Source of the DNA: Inia geoffrensis
Lineage: Eukaryota > Chordata > Mammalia > Artiodactyla > Iniidae
Direction: 5' to 3'
NCBI GenBank assembly: GCA_036417435.1
Contig: CM070903.1
Location: forward strand, 4,573,501 to 4,637,500
DNA: 64,000 bases
Shown: positions 20,086-29,559 of the stretch, piece by piece
Layout of the letters: each line of letters starts with the position of its first letter
How positions within the stretch are numbered: the stretch's first letter is position 1
Program-made: the position numbers and the translations under genes
The notes under the pieces: model-generated
What the model was told of the DNA's origin: nothing
The model's database searches: none
The model's input: the letters and a program-made list of their open reading frames with translations, nothing else

Positions 20086-22157
20086 CCGTCAGGGCTGCTG
20101 CACAGTTCACGTGCGGTGAGAACCCACCGGGCTTGCTATTCTCTCTGGCATTTCAGACCTGAGGAACCCACGGGGGAAGCAAGAACCTCCCTCTTTCCAT
20201 CTCCTTGGATGCTGGGCGAGGCCTTTACAGCATAGGGTCTGTCACTTGCCCAGGACCCAGGAACAGATGGATGGAGCCGTGGTCACTGCCCACCCTCTGG
20301 GAAGTGCATCAGAACAGTGGTGAGGGGCTGCACACGCGTCCTGCAGGTTCCCCACACTCCTGCCAGGCCTGGAGAGGCGGGGCGTGGGAGGGAGAAGGTT
20401 ACTCCACGACTTTCTTAGTGAGCTGGACCATAATGCCCTTCGTTTGCAGAACGTCTGGCTCTCATGTCCTGGTATCTGTGTTCACATATCCAGGGTCTCC
20501 ACCAGGGGCAGCGCCATGGTCCAGCAGCCCTTACCTTAGAGGGGAGGACCTGGGGGTCCTGGGCTGCCAGGGACACCGAGATTCACCGTCTCCACCCAGG
20601 GAAGTGGTGGAGGGCCCAGATGTCCCCTGGCCAGCTCTCAGGTGTGGTTCACGGCAGGCCTCTTGGGGCACCGCAGGAAAAGCCAGCAGACATGGAAGAC
20701 GCTGCCCCGATGTCCTGAACTGACTGACTTACTGGGGGAGTGGGTTAGAGTTGGGCTTCCCCTTCTTGTTGCTTCTCTCCTGAAAAGGGGGTGCAAGGAA
20801 CACTCTAGCAGATAATTCCCAGCTCAGGCGCCCAGCGAGCCAACCCACTGCCTCCTGCAGAAGCCACCCAGCTGGGCCATAAACGGAGGGGCCAGCAGAC
20901 CCGATCCTGCAGCCCCCGGCAGCAGAGCTCCCCGCCTTGGCACTGGGTAGCCCCAAATTTGCATGACGTGAAGAGTCCTTGCCATGTGGGGTGGGGCAGG
21001 GCAGGAGGCTGGGACATGCTTGGTGGAGGAGGGACACCCCCTTGGCCCAGCAGTCCACCAGGAGCCACGTCTGTCACCTGTGTCTCCTGCTCTCGATTCG
21101 CCTCTGGCCCCAGGCACAAGCTATAGGCTTTCGCGTGCCTGCTAGTGCCATTCATTTGTTTTAAATTTAATAATATTTATTCTCTGGGAATATCTCCCAT
21201 CAATCCTAGTTTACAGTGTGCCGGGCACGTGCCAGGGCCTGTGGGAGACGGTGGGTGGGCAGGAAACTTGGTTCTCAGAGTTCTGGAAGGCTCCAGACCT
21301 GAAGAGTTCTGGGTTTTCAATGATCCCAGGACTTAAACAGCGACAACAAGAGAACAGCAACCATACACAGCAACACAACGGCATCAGCGCTCCCCAAGGA
21401 CCCGGCAAAGGTGAGTGGCCCTGGAAGTGAAGCCTACACGCTGAGTGGCCCCGCTCCCTGGTCGGATGAAAGGTTGCTTCTTACACAAGCCCAAGCTTTC
21501 CCCAGAATCGCTGAGAGGTGCGAGATGACAAGAGTCAAGATTAGAAAGAAAACAGAGAAAACCAGAGGGATGATTCCATTCGGAAACAAGGTGTGTCAGG
21601 AACCACCCGTGCTCCAATTTAGATCTGGAGACCTCACCTGTGCCCCGAGCTCTTGTCGGGGTGGGTCTTGCCGGCTGCACAGGTGTGCGCCCTGACAGCA
21701 CCCGCTGCTGCACCCCCTGTTCCTCTCCTCACCCAGCTCCCTCCCTCACCACCTGCAGTGCCCCCTCTGACCCCCTCCCACTGGCACCACCTGCTCAGAG
21801 GACTGGGCCACGGGTTCCCCTCCAACGGGTGCCCCTGAGTGGGATGTATCAGGCTTCTGGGGGCGTCTGTGTTGCCGAGACTGCTGGATACCGGGTGCTC
21901 ACGGCTTCTCCCAGCTCCCTGGTATCGATTCTGTGTCCCCACCACCAACCCGGCCCCGCTCAGTCTGCCCCTCGGTTGGACTCACCACTAAAGCACTAGC
22001 CACGAGCACTCCGTCTCTGGCTTTGCTTTCCAGGGAGCCTGGCTCCTACTAACGGGCCCCACCGACCCATCCACGGAGTCCTGCCCCGTGAGGCAGAATC
22101 CCAGAACTTGCGGCAGCCGGGAGGAAGAGCTGTGCATTGCAGGAGTCCCTCGAACAT
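20086..22157. other. Unclassified GC-moderate sequence
   Basis: About 2 kb, the longest stretch without a recognised repeat. Frames up to 172 codons (plus, 20205-20723) are open but have no recognisable domain, and overlapping frames are open too. C-rich, Pro-coding sequence marks 21,690-21,790. No exon, promoter or RNA gene could be supported. Confidence 0.4.
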
Positions 22158-22290
22158 CTTATTTAAATTGTGTTACAAACACGTGAAGTAGGTGGGACTT
22201 TGTCCAATTTACAGATGGGAAACTGAGGGAGAGAGTAGTTCAAGGGCTTGACTAAGTCCCCAAAGCTTCAAATGGGCCTGGGGACTGAAG
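22158..22290 (-). mobile_element. MIR SINE, antisense
   Basis: CATCTTATTTAAATTGTGTT, TCCAATTTACAGATGGGAAA and CTGAGGGAGAGAGTAGTTCA followed by GGCTTGACTAAGTCCCC follow the antisense MIR core. It lies directly before the TG repeat and CpG island. Confidence 0.75.
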
Positions 22291-22396
22291 GCTGCTCCTT
22301 CCCAGGGAGGAAGAGGAGGGAGGACAGGGGGAGAGGAGGCCCTGGACCTCACTGCCCTGGGTGGCCTCTGGGTCACGAGCATAAGCAGATAACCTC

Positions 22397-22422
22397 TGTG
22401 TGTGTGTGTGTGTGTGGGGGGG
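22397..22422 (+). repeat. (TG)n followed by G run
   Basis: Ten TG dinucleotides followed by eight G, at the upstream edge of the CpG island. Confidence 0.95.
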
Positions 22423-22427
22423 GTGAG

Positions 22428-22935
22428 TGTGCACGCGCTGCGCACGCGTGTACGAGCATGCGCTCACGTCTCTCGAAGCTCAGTGTCTGCCGTGCGGTCA
22501 CGCCCCCTCGTGGAGCTCAGTACCACGGGGTGAAGGATGCGGCCCGCAGCTCACGGTGGAAAAGTGCGAGCGGGGCCCTGCTGAGCCCGGCGGGGTGAGC
22601 TGTGAACTGCGTGGGCCCGTCCACGAAAAGTGGAGAGAGGCTGGGGGAGCCCGAGTGTGCTGAGATCCACAGAGCCGGCAGCCTCGTTCACGCAGGCTGT
22701 GCCCGCAGGCAGCGTGGGCGGTCGTCAGGCTCGGGGTGGAGGGGATGGGAGCGCCAGCCTGGCCCGTATCTGGTGCTCACGCCTCGTCACACCGGGGGCA
22801 GGGCGTTTACACAGGCAGTCGAGGCCCCATGCGGATGCCAAACGCAGTCATGCTGCCCTCAGAGGTGCGGTGGGCGTCCTAGGTGACTTGGGAGGGGTGC
22901 GCACACGCACGCCGAGAAGGGCAGCCCGGGCCATG
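22428..22935. promoter_or_regulatory. CpG island outside repeats
   Basis: About 500 bases of high-GC sequence with roughly 50 CpG dinucleotides by hand count, close to the number expected from base composition and far above the depleted level of the surrounding DNA. No SINE underlies it, unlike other CpG-dense spots here. The 5' edge carries TGCGCACGCGTG (about 22440-22450) and GCATGCGC, both close to the NRF1 palindromic motif. No TATA box is evident. It could be a TATA-less promoter, an intragenic island or a conserved regulatory element. I cannot tie it to a gene or direction, and the overlapping open frames across it are explained by GC richness. Confidence 0.6.
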
Positions 22936-23419
22936 GCCTAACAGACACTCAGCCTGAGAAAGCTGAGAAAGGGTTTCTGCGGACACCGTCTCTAAGCTTT
23001 CCCCAAACGCTTTATCCAGGGTCCTACGTGAGAACCCCTGCACAGGTGCTTTTCGCCTTTGAATGTATTTAAGAATCAACGAGGGTGCCTGGGAGGAATT
23101 CGGATGCGCAGCCCTGGACCTCGGAGATGGGAAGATGGTGGGGAGGGGCGGCAGGGAGAACTGGGGCTGAGGCAGTGACGTGTTCTCGGTGTTTGAGGGC
23201 CCTATGACACACACAGCTTAGCTTGGGTTCGCTCCCAGTGCAGAGCCTGCAGATCACTTATTTGGCGAAGCGATCCCAGGGACTTGGGAAGACATGGAAC
23301 CCAGCAGAAGGAAGACACTCCCACCGTGGGCCTCTGAGCTGAGTCCTGCTGGGGGACTGAAAGGGGTGTGATCACCCATCGGCTCCATCCCGGACTCCCA
23401 GTGAGTTAGCTGCCTGGGT
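22936..23419. other. No recognised feature
   Basis: Unclassified sequence downstream of the CpG island. No exon-like frame with flanking splice sites is evident. Confidence 0.4.
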
Positions 23420-23870
23420 TAATCAGTACGGGAAACAATCTTTTGTAAATGCAAAGCTGTTTTTTGTATATACTGTTGGGATTTGCTTCATTGTTTGACA
23501 TCAGATGATGATGTAAGGTTCTAGAGAGTGAATATTTTGCCATGTTCAGTTAAAAGTGTGCCGTATGTTACAGGTTGACACATTGATTGACCTGATTTAT
23601 GCAGAATTAATTAGTCTGATGGTGTAGCTTTAGTATGCTGCACATGGTACTGGTAGCCCGGGAGTTCATAGATGGACTTGGGACCCAGCAGTTTTGAAAC
23701 GTGTATATGGAGTTTAAGAAATTTAGTTTCCAGGTGCAACCCCCATCTAACTAAATTTTTCCTTCACCTTGTACACTTGACAGCTGAAAAAAACATAACA
23801 TGGGAGTAATAATGGGTTAAAATTTACAAAATGAAGTACTGTTTTGGTGTGGGGGAAAAAACCCCACAAC
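23420..23870 (+). pseudogene. Possible retrocopy of a 3' UTR
   Basis: An AT-rich block that stands out from its GC-rich surroundings. It looks like the end of a mature mRNA: long, non-repetitive and T/A-rich, with a degraded polyadenylation-like word (AAAATGAAGTACTG near 23830) about 20 bases before GTGGGGGAAAAAACC. This would fit a 5'-truncated processed pseudogene carrying only 3' UTR. I cannot name the parent gene and see no clear target-site duplication. An endogenous 3' UTR or an unknown repeat is equally possible. Confidence 0.3.
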
Positions 23871-24107
23871 GCTTTTAAAGAAACGCTCAGGGCGTGTGAA
23901 CTCCCTCGCTTTCCCACTTGGCCAGGTGAGTGGGCTCCTACAGATGTTCAACTTCAGAGCAGCAGAAAAGTCCTGGGAGGGAGAGGAGGAGGTGGGCGGG
24001 GCCTCGGGGGCAGGTGCTTCCAGCTCCTCCCTCGTGCAGCTGGTCGCCAAAGCAACGGGCCCAGAGCAAAAGGTGCGCTGAGCTGACGTGAGGTGGTGCG
24101 TAAAATA

Positions 24108-24430
24108 TGTCCAGCACTGCATCCAAAAGACAGATCCTGTAAACAGTTGGACGTCTGAGCCTGGAGCTCAGGGAGAGGTTAGGCTGAGCTATAAATGTAG
24201 GAGTCATCTGGGTAACCATGATACTTAGAGCCAGGGCTGGTCAACGAGGGCATAGACCAGAGAGGGAAAATGAGCGGGTCAGGGCTGAGCTCTGAGTTTC
24301 CCCGTTCAAAGGGGATCCGAGAAGGAGTGGAGTAGAAGCAAACCAGGTCAGTGGGTGTCCTGGAATCCTAAGAGGTTGAATAAAGACAGAAAAATCATCA
24401 ACGCGTCACTGGTGCGCTTGTCAGGAGTGG
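24108..24430 (-). mobile_element. L2 LINE, internal part, antisense
   Basis: The antisense L2 order is visible as CAGTTGGACGTCTGAGCCTG, GAGCTCAGGGAGAGGTTAGG, CTATAAATGTAGGAGTCATC, CATAGACCAGAGAGGGAAAA and GTGTCCTGGAATCCTAAGAG. This lies upstream of the L2 3' UTR, in the reverse-transcriptase ORF, which is frame-broken. Confidence 0.75.
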
Positions 24431-24594
24431 TGTCCATGCAGCAGGGGGGGACACCTGACAGGAGGGCAGAGGGGAGGCTGGAGTCTGCTTTTAAGACGTT
24501 GGCTGTGAGGGGAGCAGATGTGGAGGCCAGAAGGAGAGGACAGAGGCTGGGCACCTACTGGGAGGCTGGGGTGGGAAAGTTAGTCACTACTGTG

Positions 24595-24755
24595 CGCCAG
24601 GAGGTGTTCCCTTTCCTTTTACATTATCTGTCGTTAACTCTAATTTGATGGCTGAGGACAGTGAGACTTAGAAAGGTTGCATTACTTGCCCATGTTCAGA
24701 TGGGTAAGGGGCAGGGAGGGCATGTGAAGCCAGGGTCATGGATTCTGAAATCTAT
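24595..24755 (-). mobile_element. MIR SINE, antisense
   Basis: TTTACATTATCTGTCGTTAA, TGGCTGAGGACAGTGAGACT and AGAAAGGTTGCATTACTTGC follow the antisense MIR order. Diverged. Confidence 0.75.
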
Positions 24756-24760
24756 TTCTT

Positions 24761-25888
24761 TCGGTGACCACACTCTCGTCGAAGGGGCAGGAGGCTGGGT
24801 GACACCAGCAGGGGGCAGTAGTTCCTCTTCGTAGGAACTTGGGTTCTGGAAGTTCACCTTACCATTCTAAGCTATTTTCCAGAGTGACAAACAACAATTT
24901 AGTTTCCGGCCAGTGAAGTTTCTCTGATGGAGCTGGTCATTACAACGTTACTGATGCCTTTGGGACACAGCGTGATGGAGAGTAAAAAGCTGACATTCCA
25001 CAAGATGTTCTCAAACCATTTCTCCACGGCCCTCCATCCTCCCACTCCCTGTATTTTCGCTCTGCTGAAGACCTAAGAGCTCAGTCTCTGAGGATCGTTT
25101 GTGAAAATAAGGTAAGTGGATAAGTTTGTGAAAGTTCTCCACTTGTGTGCTTTTCCTACCGCAAATGCTCTCAGGATAATGCCGAGTGAGCATAGTTAGT
25201 CCAACCAATGGCAAGCAGCAGTAACGGGTGAAATGCAGATTGAGTAAAACGATGTCCAAAAGATGGCTGGTCAGTTATGGACATAGCTGCCCTGGGAACC
25301 TGGTACATATCTTGACTGAAGCCTTGAAAACAGAATAGGAATTAAATTCAGCATACTCAGGGAAAACAACTCAGAGCGGCTTTCTCCATTTTGAATACTA
25401 TTCCCAATGATGACCTCTAAGTGACCAGCAGATGTCAGCATAATGTAGGTCTAGCAAGACCCTGCCTCTAAACAGTGAGATCTGTTCACAGACGCCCAAG
25501 GCCCCAAGAATAAAGGACGGGCCTAGACCTGCAGAACCATAATGTCTTGTATTCTTGCCTTTGTCATAGCGTGGGCAGGTGTTTGAGAACAGCTTCCTAG
25601 TTCAAAGAAAATGCAGGAGATATTCAAAGAACTGAAGGAAATAGAAAGCAAACATTCACTTATATTAATCTCATTCAAAGGTCTTAATGTAAATATACGA
25701 TATTCTAGAACATTCTAGAAATATATTTGTGGCTATACATGGTGTCCACAGCATATGGTTGGTATTTTTTTTTAAATAGGCTAAATTAACATGTATAACA
25801 TCATCTTTTTATGCCATGTACATTCTATACATTACAATTCTTAAAAATTAAATAAAGCGTTTTCTTTTGTACAAAAATACTAAAGTTC
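24761..25888. other. No recognised repeat
   Basis: About 1.1 kb of unclassified sequence. The last 350 bases (about 25,540-25,888) are AT-rich and would be the 3' UTR of the candidate minus-strand exon described next. A plus-strand AATAAA lies near 25,852. An AACATTCTAGA-type near-repeat occurs at about 25,700-25,720. Confidence 0.4.
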
Positions 25889-26001
25889 TTAAGGAAACAA
25901 ACCGTGTGGCTTCTCTCTCACAAACTTACGCAGCTGGAAACATTTTTGCCTTTTCTTTGTGGTGACAGGAGTTTCCGGTTGGTCATTCTTGGTGGCCCTC
26001 T
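25889..26001 (-). other. Candidate terminal coding exon
   Basis: On the minus strand a polypyrimidine-rich acceptor, CCCCTTTCTAGTTTCAG (ending at 26002), leads into 36 open codons and a TAA at 25889-25891. The peptide is basic (it includes TKKRQKCFQLRKFVREKPH), and AT-rich, 3'UTR-like DNA follows for several hundred bases. The splice phase and peptide are self-consistent, but 36 open codons also occur by chance. I do not recognise the protein and see no upstream exon in this window. The minus-strand polyadenylation signal is unclear. Confidence 0.2.
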
Positions 26002-26207
26002 CTGAAACTAGAAAGGGGTAGACCAGTTGCTCCGGTTATACCTTGTCCCATAGTTCTTGCCCTTAGATTTTTCTGGGCCAGCATGAAAGGAGCCAATGCT
26101 TAAGGAAGATCAGCTCAGTAAAAAGATGGATAAGATTGAATTATTGCCCCATAGGAATTTATACCCAGTGGGGGGAAAATTACACACATAAGTAATTCTA
26201 GTACATA

Positions 26208-26405
26208 TGCTTGATGCTGTTTCTTTACCTGGGATGCTCTATCCCCTCTTCCTCCTTACCTGGCCCACTTATGCTTATGCAGGAAGCCTTCCTAAGCCTC
26301 CCCCCCACCCCCCGCCACTTTGCCTAAGGGCAGCAATTACTCTTGTACCTGCTTCTGTGTCCCAGGGCCTTCGAGGGGCCAGGGCACAGGACTGAGTGTG
26401 CTAGG
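26208..26405 (+). mobile_element. L2 LINE 3' region
   Basis: CCTGGGATGCTCTATCCCCT, TGCAGGAAGCCTTCCTAAGC and TGCTTCTGTGTCCCAGGGCC are in L2 3' order. A C-rich run interrupts it near 26299-26312. Confidence 0.6.
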
Positions 26406-26699
26406 GGATGGGCGTGTCCACAGCGACCCTTCATCAATGGTGGATGGGAGATGGTGAGGGTCAGGCAGGACAACCTGTGGCACATACCACGTGGTCTCCC
26501 AGACATGCCCAGTGGGGTTGGGCCCAGGTGCCCACAGTGGTGACCATGCAATGTGCACGGACTCCCTCGCTTCTCCGTCTTACTCCCCACTCCCACCAGT
26601 GTGTCTCAGGATCCCCCAAATAAACCCTTGTCTCAAGGTTTACCTCTAAGAGAATCAAGCCTGGGAACAGGGAACAGTCCCTATCCCAGCACATCCCAG
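26406..26699. other. Unclassified, possibly repeat-derived
   Basis: Roughly 290 bases between two L2 tails. The word CCCCCAAATAAACCCTTGTC near 26613 has the look of a polyadenylation region of an old repeat, but no family could be assigned. Confidence 0.3.
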
Positions 26700-26832
26700 A
26701 CTTCTTTAGAATTGCCTGTTTTCTGGTCTGTGTCCCTCCCAGCCTACGGGCTCCCTGAGGACAGGGGCCATATCTAGGTCCAGCTCTGTCTTTGGACCAT
26801 AAAGATCTCTCAATAAATCTTTACTGACCTCT
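26700..26832 (+). mobile_element. L2 LINE 3' end
   Basis: CTACGGGCTCCCTGAGGACA, GGGGCCATATCTAGGTCCAG and CTCTCAATAAATCTTTACTG are an L2 3' terminus in sense orientation. Confidence 0.7.
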
Positions 26833-27099
26833 TGAGTCTTACCAGAACTTATAGTATAATTAGCAGCTTGAAGGAAGAGGACCTTACCCTTCCCAGACCT
26901 TCCTTTGCCTAGCTGATTGGAGAATAGTTTTGTTCAAAATTTACTTCTGAGCAAATGAGGCCAAGAAATTCTAGATTTGTTTCCATATATGACCAGTTTT
27001 CTTTTTTCATTATCCATCACATCCCAAATCCTCTCTCTTCTGGGTTTGAATACCAACTCCACCACATATGCCATAGGAGCCGGCTTGTTCCTACCACTG

Positions 27100-27290
27100 C
27101 GTCTGTGCACCTGCTCTTCTCTGCCTGGAATGTGCCCCCAACCCCCTTCTTCTTTCCCTGGGATGATTCCTGCTCACCCTTCCAGAATCAGAGTGCATCA
27201 CTTTCTCTGAAAAGATCTCCTTTATCCACAGGTGAATGTCCCTCTGCTGTTTTCCCATACAACGTTCTGTACTTATTGTTAAAAAGGAGA
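27100..27290 (+). mobile_element. L2 LINE 3' region
   Basis: TGCACCTGCTCTTCTCTGCC, TGGAATGTGCCCCCAACCCC and GAAAAGATCTCCTTTATCCA are in L2 order. The final tail is not preserved, and a MIR begins immediately afterwards. Confidence 0.7.
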
Positions 27291-27302
27291 CCACCATAAC
27301 CT

Positions 27303-27433
27303 AACGGCTGAGGATGCAGACCCTGGAGCCAGGCTGCCTACTCTTAATCTCAGCTCCATCACCCACCACCAGTGTGACTGGGGCAGGTTACTTAACCTCC
27401 TTGGACCACAGTCTCCTTATTTATTATAAAAAA
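27303..27433 (+). mobile_element. MIR SINE, 5' part (split by a SINE)
   Basis: CTGAGGATGCAGACCCTGGA, GCCAGGCTGCCTACTCTTAA, AGTGTGACTGGGGCAGGTTA and CTTAACCTCCTTGGACCACA are the MIR head and core. The element resumes at about 27687 after a CHR-type insertion. Confidence 0.9.
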
Positions 27434-27440
27434 CAAGACA

Positions 27441-27679
27441 GGGCTTCCCTGATGGTGCAGTGGTTGAGAGTCCACCTGCCGATGCAGGGGACATGGGTTC
27501 GTGCCCCGGTCCGGGAGGATCCCACATGCCGCAGAGCGGCTGGGCCTGTGAGCCATGGCCGCTGAGCCTGCGCGTCCAGAGCCTGTGCTCCGCAATGGGA
27601 GAGGCCACAACAGTGAGAGGCCCGCGTACAGCCAAAAAAAAAAAAAAAAAAAAAAAATTAAATAAATAAATAAATAACC
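27441..27679 (+). mobile_element. CHR-type SINE, short form, inside a MIR
   Basis: Complete short-form SINE with a 24-base poly(A) followed by (TAAA)n. The duplication CAAGACA at 27434-27440 and 27680-27686 marks insertion into the MIR. Box B reads GGGTTCGTGCC. Confidence 0.95.
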
Positions 27680-27686
27680 CAAGACA

Positions 27687-27795
27687 ACAATAGTTCCTGT
27701 CTCACAGGGCAGTTGTGGGTTGTTGTAGAGATTAAAGCAGAGACACACTGTGTTGGAAATACATAGCGTCGTACCAAGCACATTTAAAGTACTCA
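27687..27795 (+). mobile_element. MIR SINE, 3' part (split by a SINE)
   Basis: AACAATAGTTCCTGTCTCAC, then AGATTAAAGCAGAGACACAC and a TACCAAGCACATTTAAAGTA end continue the MIR that starts at 27303. Confidence 0.85.
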
Positions 27796-27849
27796 GTATG
27801 TTATCATTTCATTATGTAAGAGGAAGTGGTGGGGTATTTGTGTGTGTTG

Positions 27850-28747
27850 CTCAGGTGCTATGATTCTGCACTCAGTTCCGGTGTGTTTATTCCCCACACC
27901 AAGCAATTCTCTGATACCAGCTGCGTGGCCTACGATTTAACTCAATTCTGATACTATCTACCTGGAGGTGGCATCAGAGCCCACAGATTAAGGGCTCAGT
28001 CCTACAAGACTGCCACCACCCCACTTCACATGCCAATCACAAAAGTTGTCATCAGTACCTGTGACCAACTGGCTATAAATCAGAGTTTCCACGACCCCCA
28101 TCTTGGGTTTCATTGATTTCATAGAGCAGCTCACAGAACTCAGGAAAACCCATTTACTCACTAGATTACCAGTTTATTACAACGGACGCCAAAGGACATG
28201 AATTAAGAGCCACATGAAGAGAGAACATAGGGAAGTTCCTGAACAAAGGAGCTTCTGTCCCTGTGCGGCTTGGGGCCTGGAACCACAGCATGTGAAAGCC
28301 TCCTGGTTCACCAACCTGGAAGCTCCCTGAAACCTATTCCTTTTGGATTTTATAGAACTTTCATTACATAGGCACGACTGATTAAATCATTGGCTGTTGG
28401 TGATTGATTCAACCTCCAGCCCCTCTCCCCTCCCAGGTAATCAGTGGTGGGAGTGAAAGTCCCAACCGTCTATTCACGGTTGGTTCTGCTGGCAACCAAC
28501 CCCCATCCCTAGGTGCTTCCCAAGAGTCACAGCATTAACGCAAAGCAAAATCAGTCGTGATGGAAAGGGGCTTGTTATGAATAACAAGACACTCTTTTCA
28601 CCTTTGAGGCTCTGAAGTGATTTCAGGCCTTGAGGAGAAAGACCAAAGGTTTTAACAAGAGATTCTCCCATTGCTCTTATGCTCAGGAAATTCTAAGAGT
28701 TTCGGGAGCTGAGAGCTAGGAACACTGAATCAAAACCAGAATATATA
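27850..28747 (-). mobile_element. Long LTR, probably ERVL-class, antisense
   Basis: About 900 bases that I recognise as a common mammalian LTR read in reverse: TTCATAGAGCAGCTCACAGA, TTACCAGTTTATTACAACGG (an antisense AATAAA-like signal), CGACTGATTAAATCATTGGC, GTGATTGATTCAACCTCCAG and TGGCAACCAACCCCCATCC. The family (MLT2-like or another ERVL LTR) is uncertain. No internal region is attached, so it is a solo LTR. Confidence 0.65.
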
Positions 28748-28914
28748 CTGTTGGTCCCCTGGCCATTCCTATCCACAGATGCAGGACCTGTGGGTACAGA
28801 AGGCTGAGTGTTCTATGCCATTTGATAAAAGGGATTTAAGCACCTGTGGATTTAAGTATGTGGGGTCCTGGAACCAATCCCCCCACTGCTGTGGATACCG
28901 AGGGATGACTATAT
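28748..28914 (+). mobile_element. Tigger-type (MER2-like) DNA transposon relic
   Basis: One end reads CTGTTGGTCCCCTGGCCATTC and the other GGATACCGAGGGATGACTAT. These are degraded versions of the inverted-repeat pair of the MER2/Tigger group, with the internal TGGGGTCCTGGAACCAATCC diagnostic before the right end. It is an internally deleted, non-autonomous copy of about 165 bases with no transposase. It directly abuts the LTR. Confidence 0.7.
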
Positions 28915-29129
28915 TTATTATAGGTCACAGTATCACAGGTGCATTTCTCTGGAAAGCTCCCTTTAATGTGAGGACTTGGTCAGTTTCCCTTTGTAGCCAG
29001 GAATCAGAAATTCTGGGGGCCTGGGAGGTAAGAGGTTGAGCTCCATGAAGTGAAAACATATTAACCAAACAGTGAGAAGAACGTGGGTGACACATGTCAG
29101 TTTCCTTCCTGTAGGAGCCTGGCTCTCTC

Positions 29130-29400
29130 ACAGCTGGGTCCCTTTGCACGTGTTGTTCCTTCTTCCTGGAGCTGTGTCCCATGGTGTTCCCCTGTAGCTC
29201 TGTCCCCTGGGGCGGGACAACTTCTCCTTCAAGATTAGCTTGTGGCACCCACTCTGAAAATGCTTCATTAACACAAAGGTCTGCAGAAGCCTCCCACTGT
29301 GTGTCCTCTCACGCTGTGACTGTCTCTGTTGCTACCTTGACAATGAGTTTGCTGTAATTCTTGGCTTTCTCTCCGCCTTTCCCACCAGAGTGTTCTACTT
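29130..29400 (+). mobile_element. L2 LINE 3' region
   Basis: CCCTTTGCACGTGTTGTTCC, TTCTTCCTGGAGCTGTGTCC, CTTCTCCTTCAAGATTAGCT and a CCTTTCCCACCAGAGTG segment follow the L2 3' order with small gaps. Confidence 0.65.
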
Positions 29401-29559
29401 TTCAGTTATTGCTCAGAGTTTATGCTAAGCACCTTCCAACGGTATAATTCCTCCTCCACTGTCACTTCTGGTATTTATGCTCTACATTTTACTTCTTCAA
29501 ATGTTATAAACCCCATAGTTATTATTTTTGCTTTTAACAGTTTACTAACTTTTAAAGAT

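Noticed and set aside
20205..20723. 172-codon plus-strand ORF
   Set aside because: Trp/Gly/Pro-rich without known motifs, and a second frame over the same bases is also open.
22248..22941. Overlapping ORFs across the CpG island
   Set aside because: Three overlapping frames are open because GC-rich DNA has few stop codons. No homologous product was recognised.
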